From Clostridia bacterium (lineage in GTDB: Bacteria; Bacillota; Clostridia; Oscillospirales; QAMX01): a DNA stretch of 17,844 nucleotides. Location: NCBI GenBank assembly GCA_017556885.1, contig JAFYLV010000172.1:1-17844 (forward strand), given 5' to 3'. The position numbers and the translations under genes were made by a program. The notes beneath the pieces were generated by a model. It worked only from the letters and a program-made list of their open reading frames with translations, was not told where the DNA came from and made no database searches. Positions 1 to 7,255 of this stretch are shown here, one piece after another (position 1 is the stretch's first letter; each line of letters begins with the position of its first letter).

Positions 1-444
1 GCAGACGGCCATCACGGAAACCAGCACGGTCTTGTCGGTAACCGCGGCAAGCACCGCATCGGCAGAGACGCGTCCGTCCTCGCCGACGGGAACACGCGTG
101 ACGGAAAAGCCTTCCTTTTCCAGGGCGGCAAGGGTCTCCAGCACGGCCGGATGCTCCACAGCGGTGGTCACGATATGATCGCCCCGGCGGCGAAGTGCGA
201 GTGCCGCACCCCGCAGAGCAAGGTTGTCGGCTTCTGTTCCGCCGGCGGTAAAGACGATCTCATCGGGACGGACTCCGAGAACACGGGCAACGGATGCGCG
301 GGCGGTCTGCACGGCATGCGCCGCAGCGATCCCTGCGGCGTGAACGCTGGAGGGGTTGCCCGGGATATTTTCCATCACCTGTACGGCGGCACTGATGGCC
401 GCGCGGCTGGGGGCGGTGGTGGCGGCGTGGTCAAAATAGATCAT
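1..444 (-). CDS. Cysteine desulfurase (NifS/IscS family), N-terminal part
   Basis: PLP-dependent aminotransferase class V enzyme that takes sulfur from cysteine, giving alanine and a persulfide for Fe-S clusters or thiolated tRNA. The window holds the first 148 residues. Visible family motifs are the N-terminal YFDHAATT (residues 3-10), GNPSSVHAAG (29-38), the PLP-phosphate loop FTAGGTEADNLAL (77-89) and the EHPAVLET segment (about 108-115), whose His stacks on PLP in the family. The PLP lysine and active-site cysteine loop lie beyond the window edge, so the NifS/IscS/SufS class and partner cannot be decided. The ATG overlaps the mtnN stop as ATGA (441-444), implying translational coupling as the fourth gene of the ridA operon. 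The visible part ends in VSVMAVC where the family usually has VNNE, so the first Asn appears to be Cys; that is a minor variation. Family assignment is firm. Confidence 0.93.
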   Translation of the reverse strand, partial: MIYFDHAATTAPSRAAISAAVQVMENIPGNPSSVHAAGIAAAHAVQTARASVARVLGVRPDEIVFTAGGTEADNLALRGAALALRRRGDHIVTTAVEHPAVLETLAALEKEGFSVTRVPVGEDGRVSADAVLAAVTDKTVLVSVMAVC

Positions 445-1154
445 TTGGAGATGCACTCCTTCAGGGTAAGCTCCTGCAGGGCGGAAATAAGCACCGCTGC
501 GGAATTGTGGGCGGCAGCAACGGTGAAGGCCTCAAAGCTCATTGGGGCTCCGTCATCCGCGCCGTCGGAGATCGCACGCAGCACCGTGAAAGGAATTCCG
601 TTCATGGCGCAAACCTCGCCGATGGCTCCTCCCTCCATTTCGCAGCAAAGGGCAGAAAATCCGCTCCGGATGCGAACTTTTTCGGCTGCGGTGTGGATGA
701 ACTGATCTCCGGAGGCAACGCATCCGCGATGGATGCCGACGGAGAGAAGCGATGCTGCACATGTTTCAATATGGCCGGAAAGAAAGTCATCGCAGGGGAT
801 GCGGATGCCGCCCGCAGCGGGAATGTGTCCGGGCGCGAAACCGAGAGGCGAAAGATCGAAATCGTGCTGTACGACCCCGTCAGCCACAACGATATCCAGC
901 ACATGCAGATCCGGGGAAAGCGCGCCGGCAACACCGGTGTTGATGATGTGCGTGACACCGAATGTGAGGATCATGGCCTCTGCACAAAGGGCGGCGGCAA
1001 CCTTGCCGATGCCGCAGACCGCGGCGGCGACCTCGGTGTTCCCGATGCGGCCGCAGTATACATCCATACCGGAAACGGGACGGACGGAAATGTCGGTCAT
1101 GGCCTCGCGGATCTCGCAAAGCTCCGGTTCCATGGCGGCGATAATGCCGATCAT
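441..1154 (-). CDS. mtnN: 5'-methylthioadenosine/S-adenosylhomocysteine nucleosidase
   Basis: Hydrolyses the N-glycosidic bond of S-adenosylhomocysteine and methylthioadenosine to adenine plus ribosyl-homocysteine or methylthioribose, relieving methyltransferase inhibition. The protein has 237 residues, close to the 230-240 usual for the family. It aligns with E. coli MtnN almost without gaps: IGIIAAMEPEL at the N terminus with Glu11 matching the catalytic Glu12, GIGKVAAAL (48-56), INTGVAGAL (71-79), EMEGGAI with Glu174, and RAISDGAD with catalytic Asp197. An open frame continues upstream to 1307, but the start at 1154 is chosen because it gives the canonical N terminus and overlaps the punA stop as ATGA (1151-1154). 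No N-terminal signal is seen, so it is cytoplasmic. It is the third gene of the ridA-punA-mtnN-desulfurase operon, where adenine and purine products meet the sulfur cycle. Confidence 0.96.
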   Translation of the reverse strand: MIGIIAAMEPELCEIREAMTDISVRPVSGMDVYCGRIGNTEVAAAVCGIGKVAAALCAEAMILTFGVTHIINTGVAGALSPDLHVLDIVVADGVVQHDFDLSPLGFAPGHIPAAGGIRIPCDDFLSGHIETCAASLLSVGIHRGCVASGDQFIHTAAEKVRIRSGFSALCCEMEGGAIGEVCAMNGIPFTVLRAISDGADDGAPMSFEAFTVAAAHNSAAVLISALQELTLKECISK

Positions 1155-1990
1155 GCGCGCACCTCCGCATCTGCTGCCTGGGCGAGGCGGCGGACCAGCA
1201 GGCGGAACTGAGGTGCCACACGGTTTGCCGTTTCCTGCACCTCTTCGTGGGAGAGGGGCGTGGGACTGATGCCTGCGGCGAGGTTGGAAATGCAGCTGAT
1301 ACCGCAAATGCGAAGTCCCGCGTGCCGCGCGGCGATGGCCTCCACGGCGGTGGACATGCCGACGGCATCGGCACCGAGGGCGCGGTACATGCGGATCTCC
1401 GCAGGGGTCTCGTAATTGGGGCCGGAGGTCTGGAGATATATGCCCTCCCGCAGCGGAAGGTTTTCTTCTTTTGCGATTTCCAGGGCATGCCCACGCAGAA
1501 GGGGATCGTAAACGGCACTCATATCGGGAAAACGGGTGCCGAAATTTTCTTCGTTCGGGCCCTGCAGGGGGGAATGGACAAAGGAGGAAATGTGGTCGGT
1601 GATGAGCATCAAATCGCCGGCTTGCATGCCATCGCCGATGCCGCCGGCGGCATTGGTGAGGATCAAAGCGCGGATGCCGAGGGCGGCAAGCAGCCGAACG
1701 GGACGTACGACTTCCTGGGGGGTGTAACCCTCGTAGCCGTGGATGCGGCCTTTAAGGACGACCAGGGGAATACCGTCAAGATATCCGAAGACCAGACGGC
1801 CGTCATGGCCTTCGGCGGTAGATACGGGAAAATCCGGAAGCTCGGAGAGCGATACGGAGACCGCATCGGTCAGCTCATCGGCCAGGGCACCGAGGCCGGA
1901 ACCGAGGGTCACGGCCACCAGCGGACGGAGAGACGTGCGCGCCCACACGATATCCCGCGCGCGGGATATGATATCAAATTCGGTACGCAT
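1151..1990 (-). CDS. punA: Purine nucleoside phosphorylase, trimeric PNP class
   Basis: Phosphorolyses purine nucleosides (inosine and guanosine in this class) to the free base and ribose-1-phosphate. The 279-residue product carries the trimeric PNP signatures: phosphate loop TLGSGLG (28-34), GRIHGYEGY with His84 (81-89), TNAAGGI (112-118), base-binding YETPAE with Glu194 (193-198), GMSTAVEAIAARH (211-223) and SNLAAG with catalytic Asn236 (235-240). A GTG at 2011 would extend it by seven codons, but that lies inside ridA. The ATG at 1990 is seven bases past the ridA stop and has an AGGA inside the ridA end, so I prefer it. It is followed without a gap by mtnN. The pairing suggests joint salvage of purine nucleosides and adenine. 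It cannot be the hexameric DeoD type, whose motifs are absent. Confidence 0.95.
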   Translation of the reverse strand: MRTEFDIISRARDIVWARTSLRPLVAVTLGSGLGALADELTDAVSVSLSELPDFPVSTAEGHDGRLVFGYLDGIPLVVLKGRIHGYEGYTPQEVVRPVRLLAALGIRALILTNAAGGIGDGMQAGDLMLITDHISSFVHSPLQGPNEENFGTRFPDMSAVYDPLLRGHALEIAKEENLPLREGIYLQTSGPNYETPAEIRMYRALGADAVGMSTAVEAIAARHAGLRICGISCISNLAAGISPTPLSHEEVQETANRVAPQFRLLVRRLAQAADAEVRA

Positions 1991-1997
1991 TCGTATT

Positions 1998-2393
1998 TCA
2001 GTCCTTTTCACGGACGCAAATAGCGTCGATCATCACCTTGCAGCCGCGGGGAAGGGCCTTGATCTCGGCGCAGGACATGGCGGGACGGTGCTCGCCGAGC
2101 TGCTCCGTAATGCGCAGATGGATCTCCTTAAGATACTGCATGTCGGTGAAATAAATCGTGAGCTTTACGATCTCGGAGAGGGAAGAACCCATTTCCGTCA
2201 GGATGTTCGCAATGTTTTTCAGTGCCTGCTCTGCCTGATCCGGGGCAGACCAGGGAACAAAACCGCTTTCGGGCTTGTCGGTCGCATCCCTGCGGCCCAT
2301 CTGGCCGGAGATAAAGATCATGCCGCCGGCTTCCACAGCCTGGGAATAACCGCCCTCGGTAATGGGGGCAAGATCGGTACGGAAGGGGATCAT
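1998..2393 (-). CDS. RidA/YjgF/UK114-family protein lacking the usual arginine
   Basis: Member of the Rid superfamily, small trimeric cytoplasmic proteins. The archetype RidA hydrolyses reactive 2-aminoacrylate and related imines made by PLP enzymes. The 131-residue length, GGYSQAV (14-20), MIFISGQMG (25-33) and the C-terminal ALPRGCKVMIDAICV (113-127) place it in the family. Against the remembered E. coli RidA sequence, the position of substrate-binding Arg105 (in PARSC) is Met106 here (PAMSC), and the C-terminal Glu of IEIEAI is Asp. That suggests a Rid subgroup without ordinary imine deaminase activity, which is inference. The start is fixed by GGAGGA eight bases upstream (2401-2406); an open frame to 2483 runs through the promoter and is not used. 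It is the first gene after a near-consensus promoter and heads the punA-mtnN-desulfurase operon. Confidence 0.93.
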   Translation of the reverse strand: MIPFRTDLAPITEGGYSQAVEAGGMIFISGQMGRRDATDKPESGFVPWSAPDQAEQALKNIANILTEMGSSLSEIVKLTIYFTDMQYLKEIHLRITEQLGEHRPAMSCAEIKALPRGCKVMIDAICVREKD

Positions 2394-2400
2394 ATTGCAT

Positions 2401-2406
2401 TCCTCC
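2401..2406 (-). promoter_or_regulatory. Ribosome binding site of the ridA-family gene
   Basis: GGAGGA on the minus strand, with seven to eight bases before the ATG at 2393. It decides the start against longer in-frame extensions that would overlap the promoter. Confidence 0.85.
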
Positions 2407-2429
2407 GGAATAAATTTATCTATCTTAAC

Positions 2430-2458
2430 ATTATACTCTATTTTTGAACGTGTGTAAA
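2430..2458 (-). promoter_or_regulatory. Sigma-A-type promoter of the ridA-punA-mtnN-desulfurase operon
   Basis: On the minus strand TTTACA (2453-2458) and TATAAT (2430-2435) are separated by exactly 17 bases in an AT-rich block. The expected transcription start is near 2423, giving a leader of about 30 bases before the ridA-family ATG. It lies just downstream of the tldE terminator, so the two operons are separated cleanly. Confidence 0.85.
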
Positions 2459-2481
2459 GAGAAATGCCCGGAAAAATGGGC

Positions 2482-2517
2482 AAAAAAGACCCGGCGGGAA
2501 TGTCCCGTCGGGTCTTT
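2482..2517 (-). terminator. Rho-independent terminator after tldE
   Basis: The 15-bp stem pairs 2485-2499 with 2503-2517 (one G-U pair) around a three-base loop. On the minus strand it runs into a T tract (2482-2487). It begins 11 bases after the tldE stop and ends the rsmA-tldD-tldE unit. The opposite strand has only a short T run, so the main direction is minus. Confidence 0.93.
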
Positions 2518-2528
2518 GAAGGAACGGA

Positions 2529-3824
2529 TCATTTACCGGAAACGGTCAGACCGTCAAAGCGGATGTAGGGCATGACGGAATCTCCGTTTTCCAGCGTTTC
2601 GCAGGAGACGGCGGAGATGTTCCGCAGCATTTCCGCCAGATTTCCGCTGACCATGGTCTCACTCACCGCCTCGGCGATGCGGCCGCCGCGGATGCGGAAG
2701 GAGTTCTTCGCGATGGCGGAAAAATCACCGTTGGGCGCGGGCTCGCCGCCGGAAATGCGGCAGAGCAGAAGCCCGTCCTCAACCCCGGCAATCATTTCGG
2801 AGAGAGGCGTTTTACCGGGGGCGACAACAAGATCGTCACCGTAGCTTTTTGCCCGGGAAAGCCCGGTACGGGCGGCACCGTAGCGGGAGAGAAGGAAGTT
2901 TTCCAGCCGTCCCTCTGCGATAACGGACATGGGGGCGGTGGGATAGCCGTCACCCGTCACCCGGGTGGGGCATGCAAGACGGGTGTCCGAGGGATCGGAA
3001 CGCACCGAAAGCAGCGGTGAGGCAACAACCTCGCCGAGTTTATCCTTCCAGATGGAGGTGCCGTCAATGAGGGGAACGTCGGAGACAAAATTGCCGAGGG
3101 CATCGCCGATCAGCCCCTCTACGCAGGCGGGGGTCGCGATGACGGGGCAGACGGCCTTTCCTTCAAAGGGAACGGGGGAGAGCTGCGCGACACATCCGTC
3201 AAGAAGCTCGGCAAAATCGCCGCATTCCACCAGCGGCCGGTCGGCGGTTGCGGTGACGAAGCCGGTGCTGGCAAAGGAAGAGGTCAGCTCGCCGTCCTTG
3301 GCATAGAACATGGCGGAAAAGGCGTACACACCGGCGTTGGAGACAAGATCGACTCCGCGGGTGTTGAGATACTGCCGGTCGGAACGGATGTGGACCGCCG
3401 TGAAGGAATCCAGAGAGACCTTGGGCCAGCGGGCGGCAAGATCGGCAAGAAATTCTGCGGATCGGGTGTAAAGAATGTCCCGGTCGGGTTCCAGAGCGCC
3501 GTCGGTGAAACTGCCGTTCCGGCAAAGCTCGGCCACATCCTCTGCCGGATCGGGCTGGGAAGCCTCGGCTGCGGCTACGGCTTCGCGGATCATACGGTCG
3601 GTATCCTCGGGCTCAAGACTGTTGGTGGCGGCAGTGCCCTTGCGGCCGCCTTTCAGGATCTTGACGGAAACGGAGTGGCCGAAGGTGGTGCGCATGAGCG
3701 TAAAGCCGCCGACGTCGGCGTTAAGCTCGGTACGGCTGGTGGAGGAAACGGAGCATTCCGCGGCCTCGGCACCTACGGCCTTTGCCCGGGCGAGGATGTC
3801 CTCGGCGTGGTTATGCATATCCAT
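2529..3824 (-). CDS. tldE: TldE/PmbA-type protein, partner of TldD
   Basis: Non-catalytic-looking subunit of the TldD/TldE metalloprotease pair (peptidase family U62), known for degrading unfolded peptides such as CcdA and for maturing microcin B17 and some RiPPs. The 431 residues match the PmbA length (about 450). Visible family features are the N-terminal ferredoxin-like part with SVSVKILKGGRKG (51-63), the DGTS segment near 254-257, ENFLLSRYGAART (308-320), GDFSAIAKNSFRIRGG (366-381) and AEAVSETMVSGN (384-395). There is no HExxxH zinc motif, as expected for TldE. The ATG at 3824 is 22 bases past the tldD stop; an AGGAG lies about 12 bases upstream, rather far. An open frame running back to 4049 overlaps tldD and gives no homologous sequence. 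A second in-frame ATG is at 3818. It is the last gene before the terminator. Confidence 0.92.
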   Translation of the reverse strand: MDMHNHAEDILARAKAVGAEAAECSVSSTSRTELNADVGGFTLMRTTFGHSVSVKILKGGRKGTAATNSLEPEDTDRMIREAVAAAEASQPDPAEDVAELCRNGSFTDGALEPDRDILYTRSAEFLADLAARWPKVSLDSFTAVHIRSDRQYLNTRGVDLVSNAGVYAFSAMFYAKDGELTSSFASTGFVTATADRPLVECGDFAELLDGCVAQLSPVPFEGKAVCPVIATPACVEGLIGDALGNFVSDVPLIDGTSIWKDKLGEVVASPLLSVRSDPSDTRLACPTRVTGDGYPTAPMSVIAEGRLENFLLSRYGAARTGLSRAKSYGDDLVVAPGKTPLSEMIAGVEDGLLLCRISGGEPAPNGDFSAIAKNSFRIRGGRIAEAVSETMVSGNLAEMLRNISAVSCETLENGDSVMPYIRFDGLTVSGK

Positions 3825-3846
3825 GAGTATTATCGGCTCCTTTCCT

Positions 3847-5226
3847 TCAGCGTCCGCCAACGGCGACGCGGCAGCGCAGGGCGGGACCGCCAAGCCCCAC
3901 GGGAATGGACTGCTTTTTACCGCACATGCCGTTGGATTCAAGATACAAATCGTTAGAGACCATATCCACCGTCTTGAGCATTTCAAAGGCGACACCGGAG
4001 ATGGAGGTGTTCTTGATGGCGCGGCCGAGCTTTCCTTTGCGGATCTCATAACCCATGGAGATACCGAAGGTAAACTCGCCGGTGGAATCGGCCTGCCCGT
4101 TGGAGGTGCTTAAGAGGTAATAACCGTCCTCCACGGAGGCGATCATATCCGCAAACTTATCCTTGCCGGGAAGAATGACTGTGTTGCGCATGCGGACGAG
4201 GGGCTCGTCGGAATAGGCAAAGCCGCGGGCGTTGCCTGTGGGACGGCAGCCAAGGCGCAGCGCGGTCTCCCGGGAGTGCATATAGTCCTTCAAAATGCCT
4301 TTCTCAATGAGAACGGCGTCCTCGGCGGGCGTGCCCTCGTCATCCACGTAAACGGGCATGGGGCAGCGTTTGCCGTTGATATTGTTGGCATAATCGATCA
4401 TGGTGACAAGCTCGCTTGCCACCTCTTTTCCGCGGTTGTGGGCGGAAACCGAGCCGGAAAGCACGAAATCGCCCTCGGAGGTATGCCCGACGGCCTCGTG
4501 GGCCAGCATACCGGAAAGCTCCGGCGCGAGAATGACTGTTTTAATACCGGCATCGGCAAAAATACCCTCGCTTTTTGCCTTTACATGGCGGTAGAGACGG
4601 TCGATGGCATCGGCATGCTCCTCCGGATGGGTATAAAGCTCGCCGAAGGTGCCGCCGCCGCCAAAGCAGTCAAAGAGTTCAAAGGGTTCACCGTCCTTCT
4701 CGACGGTGAGAAAGACGTAAACGTAGACCCGCGGCACGAAGGAATGAAAGTCGCAGCCCTCGTTTGCAAGCACGCATTTTTCCATGTTGAGTCCGGTAAC
4801 GACGACGGTACGGCTCAGAAGGTCGGAATAGGTTTGGGCGATATAGGCATCCAGCCCGAGGGCATAGTCCAGCAGCTGCTTTTGTTCGGTGGGGTCCTCT
4901 GCCGGGCGGTCAAGCCCGTCAAAACGCCCCACGGCAGGCAGGGCAGGACGGCCATAAGCCAGACGGGAGTCGAGAAACTTCGCGTTTTCACCGGCGGCTG
5001 CGATCACGTTGCGGACATCCTCATCGGAAAAACCGGCAGCAGAGGAAAAACCGTAAACACCGCCGCGGTAAACCCGGGCGCTGACGCCGCCGGAGGAGGA
5101 AGAGGCATTGGCGGTCACAACACCGTTTCGAACCACCACCCGGCGGGTGGAATTGGTTTGCGCGCGCAGAACGGTATCGCCGGAAAATAACGATTTTGCA
5201 AAGGAAAGTTCGGGAATCGTACGCAT
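3847..5226 (-). CDS. tldD: TldD-type zinc metalloprotease
   Basis: Catalytic subunit of the TldD/TldE protease. The 459-residue protein has the TldD zinc motif HEAVGH at 243-248 followed by TSEGDF, and the late metal-ligand cysteine in SNGMCGKKQSIPVGLGGP (431-448), as in E. coli TldD. Other family segments are VYVDDEGTP (292-300) and YMHSRETA (315-322, where the family has a conserved leader before GxxxTGNARG-like text), with GNARGFAYSDEPLVRM (331-346). Known TldD/E enclose a chamber and cut unfolded peptides, so it is expected in the cytoplasm; no signal peptide is seen. The ATG at 5226 is 10 bases past the rsmA stop, with AAAGGAG about 13 bases upstream, similar to the long spacing at tldE. 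No RiPP precursor or modification enzyme is visible nearby, so a general proteolytic role is as likely as peptide maturation. Confidence 0.95.
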   Translation of the reverse strand: MRTIPELSFAKSLFSGDTVLRAQTNSTRRVVVRNGVVTANASSSSGGVSARVYRGGVYGFSSAAGFSDEDVRNVIAAAGENAKFLDSRLAYGRPALPAVGRFDGLDRPAEDPTEQKQLLDYALGLDAYIAQTYSDLLSRTVVVTGLNMEKCVLANEGCDFHSFVPRVYVYVFLTVEKDGEPFELFDCFGGGGTFGELYTHPEEHADAIDRLYRHVKAKSEGIFADAGIKTVILAPELSGMLAHEAVGHTSEGDFVLSGSVSAHNRGKEVASELVTMIDYANNINGKRCPMPVYVDDEGTPAEDAVLIEKGILKDYMHSRETALRLGCRPTGNARGFAYSDEPLVRMRNTVILPGKDKFADMIASVEDGYYLLSTSNGQADSTGEFTFGISMGYEIRKGKLGRAIKNTSISGVAFEMLKTVDMVSNDLYLESNGMCGKKQSIPVGLGGPALRCRVAVGGR

Positions 5227-5236
5227 TTGTGTGTTT

Positions 5237-6097
5237 TTACTCCTTTCTCAGGCGCATATCCAGCGCATCGGAAAGACGGGAAAAATCCTCCAGGCTGAGG
5301 GTTTCGGCCCGGCGGGCGGGATCGATCTCTGCCTCCGCGAAGGCGGCGAGGATCTCATCGGAGGGGAGCCGGCTTCCGAAGGCAGAGGTCATGCAGTTGC
5401 GCAGGGTTTTGCGCCGCATGGCAAAGCCGGCTTTGACCACCTCAAAGAAGCGGGTCTCGGAGCGGGTTTGCACCCGGGGGGCGCCGAGATCGATGCGCAG
5501 AACGGCGGAATCCACCTTGGGGCGGGGGGTGAAGCAGCCGGCGGGGACATCAAAGAGGATGCGGGGCACGCCGTGATACTGTACGTAGACGGAAAATGCG
5601 CCATAGTCGGCACTGCCGGGCTTTGCGGCAAGCCGGTGGGCGACCTCCTTCTGCACCATAACGGTGACCGCATCAAAACAGCCGGAATCAATCAACCGGG
5701 CCAAGGCGGGGGAGGTGATGTAATAGGGAAGGTTTGCCGCGGCAACGGCACGGCGACCCTCTGCCCGGGCGGCCACAACGGCAGGGATATCTGCCTTGAG
5801 CACGTCCTCCAGCACCACCTCGCAGTTGGGAAGATCTGCCAGGGTCTCGGAAAGTACAGGCAGCAGCCTCTCATCGATCTCCAGCGCCGTGACCCGGGCG
5901 GCGCGCAGGCCAAGCTCCCGGGTAAGGATGCCCGCGCCGGGGCCGACCTCCAGCACAAAGGTATCTGCATCTGCACCGCAGCCTTCGGCAATGCGGGCAG
6001 GGATGGCGGGATTGGTCAAAAAGTTCTGGCCGAGCCCCTTGGAGAAGGAAAATCCGTGGCGGGTAAGTATTTCTTTGTAATTGAGAGCGCCGGACAT
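5237..6097 (-). CDS. rsmA: 16S rRNA (adenine1518-N6/adenine1519-N6)-dimethyltransferase
   Basis: Dimethylates two adjacent adenines in the loop of helix 45 of 16S rRNA late in 30S assembly (KsgA), using S-adenosylmethionine. The 286 residues match the family length. Motifs are GQNFL (23-27), SAM motif I LEVGPGAGILT (49-59), the acidic LEIDERLL (72-79), the target-adenine motif NLPYYI (122-127), CFTPRPKVDSAV (188-199) and RRKTLRN (228-234). The start at 6097 has GGGAGG nine bases upstream. It lies after yabE as in B. subtilis, although rnmV (RNase M5), usually between them there, is missing. A terminator hairpin sits about 30 bases before the start, so rsmA needs read-through or a promoter that I could not find. 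tldD follows after 10 bases. Confidence 0.97.
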   Translation of the reverse strand: MSGALNYKEILTRHGFSFSKGLGQNFLTNPAIPARIAEGCGADADTFVLEVGPGAGILTRELGLRAARVTALEIDERLLPVLSETLADLPNCEVVLEDVLKADIPAVVAARAEGRRAVAAANLPYYITSPALARLIDSGCFDAVTVMVQKEVAHRLAAKPGSADYGAFSVYVQYHGVPRILFDVPAGCFTPRPKVDSAVLRIDLGAPRVQTRSETRFFEVVKAGFAMRRKTLRNCMTSAFGSRLPSDEILAAFAEAEIDPARRAETLSLEDFSRLSDALDMRLRKE

Positions 6098-6128
6098 ATC
6101 AGGATGCCTCCCTGTGTTTTTGGATGGT

Positions 6129-6194
6129 TAAGAAAAAGAACGGCCGCTGATGGCTGGACGAAACGCGATGGTTGTCCGGCGCGGCAGCGGCCGT
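6129..6194 (-). terminator. Terminator or attenuator between yabE and rsmA
   Basis: A perfect 10-bp stem pairs 6140-6149 with 6185-6194. The 35-base loop contains a further 4-bp helix (6156-6159 with 6174-6177). On the minus strand the stem is followed by the T-rich tail TTCTTTTTCTT (6129-6139). It starts 27 bases after the yabE stop. The rsmA ribosome binding site is only about 22 bases beyond the tail, leaving no room for a separate promoter, so partial read-through is likely. Confidence 0.75.
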
Positions 6195-6221
6195 AATAAG
6201 TGAAAATTGAGCGCGGACGCG

Positions 6222-7226
6222 TCAGTCGGCGAGAATATAGACGTAAACGTCCCGGCGGCCGAACTGATAGCACTCCTCCAGGGAGTTCATGTACAGATCG
6301 ACCCGCTGTCCGATGACACCGGTGTCCTCACAGAGACCGACACCGTAGGACCAGGCGCCGTTCAGACTGGTAACGAAGATCTCGGTACCCAGGGGGATTA
6401 CTCTGCGATCGACCGCCACGGTGCCCCACTTGGGCTCTGTGCCGGAGGCGGTGATGTTGGAGGTGTTGGCAGCATTGTAGGCCGTGGCCTGCAGGCGCAT
6501 GACCTTGGTATAGCGGCGGACAGTACCGTCCGCAAGGGTGATATAACCGCCTTCCTCGTTGCTTCCGCACCGAATGACCGCGGCAGTGGCCTTGCGGGTC
6601 ACCGTGGAGGAAAGGAGAGTGCGACCGACTTCCTTACCGTTCTCATAAACGATGGAATAGGTGCACTTTTTCTGCCCGTTGATACCTGCCGTGATGACGG
6701 AGGTGTCGCCGGAGGCAAGATTTTTGTCGTTGATATAATTGACGTCAAAGGGAATGACCTCGTTGACGGTCACGGTAACGGTGCGAACCCGGTGGATACG
6801 GATGATATCACCCCGGGAGAGGGTGCTGTCAAGGGCGGGAGCGACGGTGTCGCCCTCCTCCAGTTTGTAACCGGTGCGGGCAAGCAGCTCGGCTACGGTC
6901 TCATCAGCACAAAGGTAGGTGATGCTGTCGCCGAGATCCACAACGGTAACGGGGAAATAGACGGCGCTTGCGCCATCATTTGCGGCAACTTCTCCGGTGT
7001 CGCGGAGAATGTAATGGTCGTCGCTGAAATCAGCGGCGAAGTTTTCAACGGTAATACCGGCGGAAAGAATATCACTTTCGGCGGTATAAGTCTTTTCAAT
7101 GCCCGCAAGGTGGGAATTGACGAGAATGAGGGAAAGGCTTGCAACGGCAAGCGCGCCGGCCAGCGTGACGCGACCGACAAGGGTAGAGGGGAATTCGATA
7201 ACGCGGGAGATGATGCGATTCAGCAT
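6222..7226 (-). CDS. YabE-like cell-wall protein: DUF348, G5 and 3D domains
   Basis: Secreted or membrane-anchored protein of the YabE/resuscitation-promoting-factor-like type. The 334 residues show a short basic N terminus, one hydrophobic segment (about 21-40), a DUF348-type module (about 93-143, VVDLGD...DETVAELLARTGYKL), a G5 domain (about 147-220) and a C-terminal 3D domain (244-334). The 3D domain carries the three expected aspartates: VAVDRRVIPLG (Asp273), CEDTG (Asp301) and RVDLYM (Asp310). The 3D fold resembles lytic transglycosylase MltA, so peptidoglycan cleavage is likely. The ATG at 7226 is preferred over one at 7238 because GGAGG lies five bases before it, while the upstream ATG has no good site and overlaps that GGAGG. 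Neighbour rsmA matches the B. subtilis yabE region. The upstream 391 bases hold a candidate promoter, structured RNA and terminator. Confidence 0.9.
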   Translation of the reverse strand: MLNRIISRVIEFPSTLVGRVTLAGALAVASLSLILVNSHLAGIEKTYTAESDILSAGITVENFAADFSDDHYILRDTGEVAANDGASAVYFPVTVVDLGDSITYLCADETVAELLARTGYKLEEGDTVAPALDSTLSRGDIIRIHRVRTVTVTVNEVIPFDVNYINDKNLASGDTSVITAGINGQKKCTYSIVYENGKEVGRTLLSSTVTRKATAAVIRCGSNEEGGYITLADGTVRRYTKVMRLQATAYNAANTSNITASGTEPKWGTVAVDRRVIPLGTEIFVTSLNGAWSYGVGLCEDTGVIGQRVDLYMNSLEECYQFGRRDVYVYILAD

Positions 7227-7231
7227 AAAAG

Positions 7232-7236
7232 CCTCC
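7232..7236 (-). promoter_or_regulatory. Ribosome binding site deciding the yabE-like start
   Basis: GGAGG on the minus strand ends five bases before the ATG at 7226. The alternative ATG at 7236-7238 overlaps this site, which makes that longer start unlikely. Confidence 0.8.
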
Positions 7237-7255
7237 ATTGATCCGTGCCGGATTG

